From the NCBI GenBank assembly GCA_021229015.1, contig CM037795.1:19239166-19303165 (forward strand): a DNA stretch of 64,000 nt, read 5' to 3'. Shown one piece after another: positions 61,301 through 64,000 of this stretch. Each line of letters opens with the position of its first letter. Within the stretch, counting starts at the first letter, position 1. The DNA comes from Solen grandis (taxonomy: Eukaryota; Mollusca; Bivalvia; Adapedonta; Solenidae). Below the pieces are notes generated by a model that had not been told where the DNA came from, did no database searches, and was given only the letters and a program-made list of their open reading frames with translations. Position numbers and translations under genes: made by a program.

Positions 61301-62909
61301 AGGTGTGAGATCAGATAAATTCAAGTGATGTATTGAGGTTTAACGCCCTTCCTAAGCATCTTTGACTATTTGACTGCAGTCAGATGAAGGCACTGAAAAT
61401 GCTTCTGGGAGATTTAATCACAGAGACAATGCATCTGTAACAAACTGACAGCATCCTTAAGTCTACAAATCATCTCAAGCTAGGGTAAAAAAGAATATCC
61501 TCAAAGGATACACATTAATTTCTCTACAGTGAATAAAGTTAAGACAGTGGAGTAAGACAATGCTACAATCTGTCATGTCTTTTTATTATAACATTTGTGA
61601 TCAAAAAGACTGTAGCTTCAATCCCTGCATTGAGTAATATAATTTCAAAACATGTAGCACATGAAGCACTTTTGCTTAGAGGTATATGCTGTAATAAGTT
61701 CCCCCCATTCAACATTAACTAGAAATAACACTACCCCCCTCCCCTCCCCTCCTTTGATACAAAATATAATGCCTTATCCATAGAAGGAGGTATTTTCTTT
61801 AGCAAAAAGAAGCCAAAACAGTGGCAAACCCAAAATTGTGGGTCTCAGCCATAAACAAGAGTACCAAAATTATCAAAATCTGTAGATAAGTTTTTTTTTT
61901 TTCCAAATTCTAAGCGAAAAAAATGGGCCATATCTGTATCATAATTCAAACTTTACCTTTATTTTTAAGGATAAACAAGTATACCAAAAGCTCATTCCTA
62001 TATACAAGGCCCTCCCCCTATTCTCGTGAGGTATAAAAACCCTAATTTATAATACAAAGATATATAAAAGAAGACATAAAGTTGAGCTTCTCACATAAGC
62101 ATGGTCCTCAGCTTGATGAAATCACAGTGATCTGGGTTCTCCACCTCCACCACGCCCCAGGGGTACATCCGACCTCTGACCTTCTTTCCCTTGACCTCAA
62201 TAATGGTGTTGGAACCCACGACAGCAAATGGCACTGCTTCCTGTATGTATGTAAGTATCAACATTCTTATAGATGGTATTGCCTTATAAACAAAAACAAT
62301 GATTCATCGATTATGCTACCCCCTAACCCCCCTTAAAAATATTTTTATTAAATACTTATTTTGTTAATTGGTGCATTTGATGTGACGTTGATCACTGCTG
62401 CTGTTCTGATGCAATCATGAATAATCATACTTATAAATTGATATAAATATGACTTTTATTCAGAAACAGGCAAAATATAATCAAGCAGCATTCCAATACT
62501 TTAATGCATTTGGGCCAAATGAACTGTAGGTAAAGTTATACAAATTAGTTCTCCTATTTGATGTATTTTTTATGTATCTTATGGTACCAGTATTTTAGTC
62601 ATTTGGAAACTAGAGACAGATGACAACTTGAGACAGATGAATTACTTCCTCACAGCTGAAAATAAGTGGCAGAATGTCACGTAAGTCATAGTGTTTGTAC
62701 ATCAGGACAACTTGTCCTTGGACATATTAAATAATAAAAGCAAAGCAGAACCCAATGTAGTTTAGATTGCTTTTTTTTCAATATGTATAGACACTAACAA
62801 ACTGTACCTTTAATTGTCTGCACTGTTCTCTGTAATCTTCATCCTCATCTTCATCACAGTCTGGTAGGGGGTATAGACTGATTCCATACTGTTCTATCTG
62901 CATCATTAT
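52224..62909 (-). CDS. Septin-2-type septin, 3' half of the gene
   Basis: Six exons join in phase into the C-terminal part of a SEPT2-group septin, a GTP-binding cytoskeletal filament protein of cell cortex and cytokinesis. Visible landmarks are an acidic DEDEDED loop, [24 protein letters not shown], the conserved [24 protein letters not shown], and a short coiled-coil tail ([16 protein letters not shown]) ending SHNV. From memory human SEPT2 ends in the same style (LRRMQEM..., then GHHV). P-loop and G-motif exons must lie beyond 64000. The introns are repeat-rich; the one between 53618 and 60415 spans 6.8 kb. Confidence 0.93.
52415..52580 (-). repeat. SINE family 1, 3' two-thirds
   Basis: In the last septin intron, inserted in the gene's sense orientation. 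Shows GTTTGTTTATTGGGTTTAAC at the tail side and CACCGTAGACATGTG in the body; head lost. Confidence 0.7.
53290..53530. repeat. Tandem repeat of ~45 bp built from GACAGA/TGGACAAA
   Basis: Two units of about 47 bp (AGACAAACTGATGGACAAAT, then AGACAGACAGATGG and an A run) repeat almost exactly at 53297 and 53345, then decay into GACAGA-rich sequence. It ends about 20 bases from a septin splice donor, inside the intron. Confidence 0.8.
53549..53618 (-). CDS. Septin exon: start of coiled coil
   Basis: [20 protein letters not shown] and EKE, phase 2 in and phase 0 out at a GTGTGT donor. Joins directly to LRKMQEM. Confidence 0.87.
56640..56785 (-). repeat. SINE family 1 fragment
   Basis: Inverted body: ACAGACATGTGGCATAATG, CCTGATACCAGGCCAAACC, CAAGCAAGGAAGCTATACC. 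No head. Confidence 0.65.
56933..57122. repeat. Decayed TTAA-bounded element next to MITE copy 5
   Basis: Starts CCCTTTTTTCC after TTAA and ends at the TTAA of the next element. Internal CCTGATCAGACTGAG and GCTGATCAGG motifs are like those of families A and B. Confidence 0.4.
57127..57360 (+). mobile_element. TTAA-flanked MITE, family A, copy 5
   Basis: 234 bp in a septin intron, antisense to the gene, TTAA on both sides, palindrome intact. Confidence 0.85.
57590..58006 (-). repeat. SINE family 1, full length preceded by a second truncated tail
   Basis: From 57705 to 58006 a full inverted element is present, ending in a head with CAGGGACTGAACACATGACC and ACTCTCTAACCACTCTGCCA. A second tail and body piece at 57595-57700 abuts it head to tail. 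Confidence 0.75.
59110..59326 (+). mobile_element. TTAA-flanked MITE, family B
   Basis: CTTTTACCTCATGAATATTC after TTAA; ends CCGAGGTATAAGG before TTAA (59327). Shares ACAATATTGTATGAGCAAAC with the copy at 41351. Confidence 0.7.
60415..60450 (-). CDS. Septin 36-nt possible cassette exon
   Basis: Bounded by CAGCAG and GTATGT. Encodes [11 protein letters not shown] between split codons. Its length is a multiple of three and both ends are phase 2, so inclusion or skipping leaves the frame open. Confidence 0.7.
61149..61253 (-). CDS. Septin exon: helix after the GTPase domain
   Basis: [20 protein letters not shown] and [15 protein letters not shown] place the end at a GTGGGT donor (phase 2), because only this fits the next exons; a GTAGTA four bases on would not. 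Confidence 0.85.
62095..62240 (-). CDS. Septin exon: septin-unique element
   Basis: 48 codons plus two bases. Carries [27 protein letters not shown] and DFIKLRTML. The split Ile codon is completed in the next exon. Confidence 0.93.
62808..62909 (-). CDS. Septin exon: acidic loop region
   Basis: 34 codons, phase 0 at both ends; [17 protein letters not shown] followed by DEDEDED and YREQCRQLK. Acceptor GGTACAG, donor GTACAG. Confidence 0.9.
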
Positions 62910-63274
62910 CTGTACCAAGAAAAAGCATAAAAAAAGTAGACACAGTCCGATAAAAAATGTACATCACATTCCAATCTCTAACACAGTGATCTCCCCTTGC
63001 AAGTGAGAGAATATCTGTCAAAATGTAAGTTAAGCAAGAGCATTATAACTGATATATGAGATTTTTTGAGAAATAAATGTTATACTTTTTTATCTAATAC
63101 TTTATCATATGTATGATATTAAAATATTCTGGAAAAAAGAAGAAAGAGGGGTTTATGTTATAATGTTGGAGTCATTTTGACTATTTATTTTTTAAACATC
63201 CCATGATTTGCATGGTGGATGAAGTGATGACTGAAATCAAAGTAAACCACTGGGTGGAGTTGGGTAACAATCTT

Positions 63275-63350
63275 GCAGTGTAGACTGGTTCTACATTGCT
63301 CTATCTACAGTATATCTGTACACAAGAAAAAAACAAAGACACAGTCTGAG
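63275..63350 (-). pseudogene. Relic duplicate of a septin exon and its upstream splice region
   Basis: On the plus strand 63280-63350 aligns with 62870-62945: GTAGACTGGTTC for GTATAGACTGATTC, CTCTATCTACAG for TTCTATCTGCAT, TATCTGTACACAAGAAAAA for TATCTGTACCAAGAAAAA, then GACACAGTC in both. The copy has a stop in the septin frame and has lost the acidic half. Confidence 0.6.
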
Positions 63351-63847
63351 GCAGTCTGGCATGATAAGGCACGCATCTGAATTTAAATTCCTGCTTCATA
63401 TAACAATGCCAGTATTCTTACAACATCTTTGTATTTTCATTACATTTAAATAGGAACAAGCCTTTTCAAGTGAGTGTTTGTATATCAAGGGCAGACCACA
63501 GAACTATTTTAAGTGAATATAAAGAGAGATGCCAGGAACAAGTCTGCAGTCAGCCCACAATATCAACATCTGAGAATTGTTATACTGTTACAGTGTAAAT
63601 AAATTATTTTTCAACATTAAATTTTCATGTATCTTTACCTAACAAAATTTCATGAATATGTATATTTGTATTCCAGAGAACAAAAAGTCTACTACACGAA
63701 TGCTTTCTGGGGGATGCATATTCGATGAAAAACCTTTTATGAAAGTGACGAAAATAATTTGCTCATGAAAATAAATTTAGGACTGAATGAGACACTGTTC
63801 TATCTCATTCTATAAGCACTTAGGACAGTTTCGCATTCAGCCCTTAA

Positions 63848-64000
63848 CCCTTTCCCTCATAGATGAAACCATGAAAAGACCTATGCGAACAGCATAAAAC
63901 CAGATCAGCCTGCAAGTAATCTCGCAGGCTGATCAGGTTTTATGCTGTTCGCTGCTCCTCAGTGGTCTGGAAATGAGAACTTTATAATTAAATTTGGTAA
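63848..64000 (+). mobile_element. TTAA-flanked MITE, family A, copy 6, cut by window end
   Basis: Starts CCCTTTCCCTCATAG after TTAA (63844-63847). The palindrome is present with an extra T (GTAATCTCGC) in its centre. Confidence 0.85.

Overview
The window looks like nuclear DNA of a marine bivalve, most likely a heterodont clam. The reasons are AT-rich DNA, phase-consistent GT-AG introns, lophotrochozoan gene types (AA15 LPMO, Pif/BMSP-like shell-matrix protein), and a dense load of tRNA-derived SINEs, TTAA-flanked MITEs and 150-165 bp tandem-repeat elements that I associate with bivalves. The group is inferred from gene and repeat types; no species marker is present.

Layout. 1-1650 (+): 3' end of an unrecognised Asn/Gly-rich protein with an octapeptide repeat and one frame break. 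6725-9888 (+): a complete three-exon AA15 lytic polysaccharide monooxygenase (LPMO) with a tandem six-cysteine C-terminus. 9.9-15.4 kb: repeats, including a dead mariner, a 165-bp tandem repeat and a 100-N assembly gap. 15811-27542 (-): an eight-exon Pif/BMSP-like gene (signal peptide, VWA domain, Pro/Thr linker, peritrophin-type chitin-binding region) with single-base frame breaks in three exons. 27.5-39.9 kb: gene-poor, with SINEs, hAT-like fragments, microsatellites and one possible CpG-type promoter. 39868-42176 (+): MPPED-type metallophosphoesterase, two coding exons. 42.2-52.2 kb: intergenic sequence and probable 3' UTRs, with a 153-bp tandem-repeat element and a SINE nested in a MITE. 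52224-62909 (-): the 3' half of a septin-2-type gene including a possible 36-nt cassette exon; its GTPase exons lie beyond 64000.

Two neighbouring genes (LPMO and Pif-like) act on or bind chitin outside the cell, which would suit shell or cuticle matrix formation. That is an inference from domains and proximity only. The other genes appear unrelated to them.

The most notable non-genic signal is a 234-bp TTAA-flanked MITE family, six copies in 64 kb, each carrying a 67-nt near-perfect palindrome. A second TTAA family of foldback elements shares its terminal CCCTTT. I found no CRISPR array, rRNA, operon, or convincing free-standing tRNA gene; all tRNA-like stretches look like SINE heads.
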